From an uncultured Clostridia bacterium (GTDB taxonomy: Bacteria; Bacillota; Clostridia; Christensenellales; Aristaeellaceae): a stretch of DNA of 6,825 nt. The stretch is from contig CAMOHY010000119.1 in assembly GCA_946615495.1 (NCBI GenBank), positions 1 to 6,825 on the forward strand, given 5' to 3'. A model generated the notes under the pieces. The model worked only from the letters and a program-made list of their open reading frames with translations. It was not told the origin of the DNA and made no database searches. The translations under genes were made by a program, and so were the position numbers. Shown piece by piece: positions 6,125-6,825 of this stretch; within the stretch, counting starts at the first letter, position 1, and the number at the start of each line of letters is the position of its first letter.

Positions 6125-6476
6125 GATCTTCTTCCTCTCTGGGGGCCACTTCCTTGAGCACCTGGGCGATATGCACGCCGTAAGCGATGTTGCGGTCCCG
6201 CTCAAACAGTAATTCCGGGGTATAGCGCAGGTCCACCCGCGCCCCCAATTCATGGCGGATATAACCGGCGGCCTTTTTCAACGCCTTCAGCATTTCATCC
6301 GCCTTGTCATCCTCCAGCACGCTCACGAAAACCTTGGCCCAGCGCAAATCGCGGGTAACGTCCGCCCGCGTGACGGCGTAGGTGCCGCAGATGCGGGGAT
6401 CGTTCATTTCCCGGATAATGGCGTCGATGGCGTGGCGCACTTCTTCTGAAATACGGTCGATCCGAAAACTGCTCAA
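6108..6476 (-). CDS. rbfA: 30S ribosome-binding factor RbfA
   Basis: RbfA is a small KH-like cytoplasmic protein that helps mature the 30S subunit and the 5' end of 16S rRNA. The 122-residue product matches the family in length and in its landmarks: FRIDRISEEVRHAIDAII at the N-terminus, NDPRI with the following DVTRDLRWAKVFVSVL strand, KALKKAAGYIRHELGARVDLR, and TPELLFERDRNIAYGVHI near the C-terminus. The tail is acidic (EEEDHDAEE), as is common. The start is TTG at 6476: no ATG lies in a suitable place, the protein is full length from here, and AAAGG lies eleven bases upstream. It follows infB after a 93-base spacer and overlaps nrnA by 17 bp. Confidence 0.95.
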   Translation of the reverse strand: MSSFRIDRISEEVRHAIDAIIREMNDPRICGTYAVTRADVTRDLRWAKVFVSVLEDDKADEMLKALKKAAGYIRHELGARVDLRYTPELLFERDRNIAYGVHIAQVLKEVAPREEEDHDAEE

Positions 6477-6525
6477 ATTCGATTATTCCTTTCTCTTGCG
6501 GGTAAAAAAAGCGAGCGGCGGAAGC

Positions 6526-6563
6526 TTCATGGAAAGCCCGCAGCCGGGCGGGCTTTCCATGAA
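6526..6563 (-). repeat. Perfect 15-bp inverted repeat between infB and rbfA (RNA hairpin, possible attenuator or processing site)
   Basis: The arms 6526-6540 (TTCATGGAAAGCCCG) and 6549-6563 are exact reverse complements with an 8-base loop. The structure begins six bases after the infB stop. In the transcribed (minus) direction the stem is followed by 15 unpaired bases and then a run of seven T at 6510-6504. The gap between stem and T-run is too long for a classical intrinsic terminator, and the genes beyond must be expressed. Partial termination, RNA processing or 3'-end protection are therefore the likelier roles. The hairpin itself is seen directly; its function is inferred. Confidence 0.7.
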
Positions 6564-6569
6564 AAAGCG

Positions 6570-6825
6570 TCAGCGTTCAATTTCCTCCATCACGAAGCAT
6601 TCCACCACGTCGCCCTCTTTAACGTCGTTGTAATTCTCCAGGCCGACGCCGCACTCGTAGCCGCTGGCCACTTCGCGCACGTCGTCCTTAAAGCGGCGGA
6701 GGGAGGAAAGCTTGCCTTCAAACACCACCACGTTGTCGCGCAGCAAACGCACGGAGGCGTTGCGCTGCACCTTGCCGTCGGTGACATAGCAGCCGGCGAT
6801 GGTGCCCGCGCCGGTGATGCGGAAG
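6570..6825 (-). CDS. infB: Translation initiation factor IF-2, C-terminal end (5' part beyond the window)
   Basis: The visible 84 residues belong to the last domain of IF-2, which binds the formyl-methionine end of initiator tRNA on the 30S subunit. The stretch GTIAGCYVTDGKVQRNA, then SSLRRFKDDVREVASGYECG, then ENYNDVKEGDVVECF and the ending MEEIER are the typical C-terminus of bacterial IF-2. The TGA lies at 6572-6570. The GTPase domain and start are outside the window. Its place ahead of rbfA, nrnA and truB agrees with the standard nusA-infB operon. Confidence 0.97.
   Translation of the reverse strand, partial: FRITGAGTIAGCYVTDGKVQRNASVRLLRDNVVVFEGKLSSLRRFKDDVREVASGYECGVGLENYNDVKEGDVVECFVMEEIER

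Noticed and set aside
6125..6253. Upstream extension of nrnA to 6253
   Set aside because: It lies inside rbfA out of frame and adds about 43 residues unlike any NrnA. The ATG at 6124 has a good ribosome binding site and gives the normal length.
6504..6563. Calling the infB-rbfA hairpin a classical intrinsic terminator
   Set aside because: The T-run begins 15 bases after the stem instead of directly after it, and essential genes of the same operon follow, so full termination here is unlikely.

Overview
The window reads as a chromosomal segment of a fairly GC-rich Clostridia-type Firmicute (GC about 60% by eye, not counted). Evidence for this is the infB-rbfA-nrnA-truB gene order typical of Firmicutes, the DHH-family NrnA encoded between rbfA and truB, a clostridial-style free-standing prolyl-tRNA editing protein, strong AGGAGG-type ribosome binding sites and TTG starts. 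I cannot place it to genus. No RNA gene, CRISPR array, insertion sequence or phage gene is visible.

Layout. From the right edge leftwards on the minus strand runs one tight gene series: the 3' end of infB (6570-6825), a 93-base spacer with a perfect 15-bp inverted repeat, rbfA, nrnA, truB, a HAD-IIA phosphatase, an ABC permease of the nitrate/sulfonate/taurine type, its short ATPase, and a beta-hydroxyacid dehydrogenase ending at 1239. From rbfA onward no junction leaves more than 10 bases: 17-bp overlap, ATGA overlap, 7-base gap, 10-base gap, ATGA overlap, 13-bp overlap. A convergent plus-strand gene for a YbaK/ProXp-type prolyl-tRNA deacylase (713-1255) overlaps the end of this series by 17 bp. 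Upstream of that gene is a 177-base divergent spacer with a good sigma-70-like promoter for it, and then the 5' part of a Gfo/Idh/MocA oxidoreductase (1-535, minus) that leaves the window.

How it fits together. infB, rbfA, nrnA and truB serve translation initiation, 30S maturation, nano-RNA/pAp turnover and tRNA pseudouridylation, and ProXp-type proteins clear mischarged tRNA-Pro, so much of the window is translation-related. The accessory part is the four-gene run HAD phosphatase, permease, ATPase and dehydrogenase. It sits where ribF usually follows truB in Firmicutes and has no substrate-binding protein gene in view. Its substrate cannot be read from the sequence. That run, the hairpin after infB and the convergent overlap are the points most worth checking; I see no clear evidence of an entirely new system.
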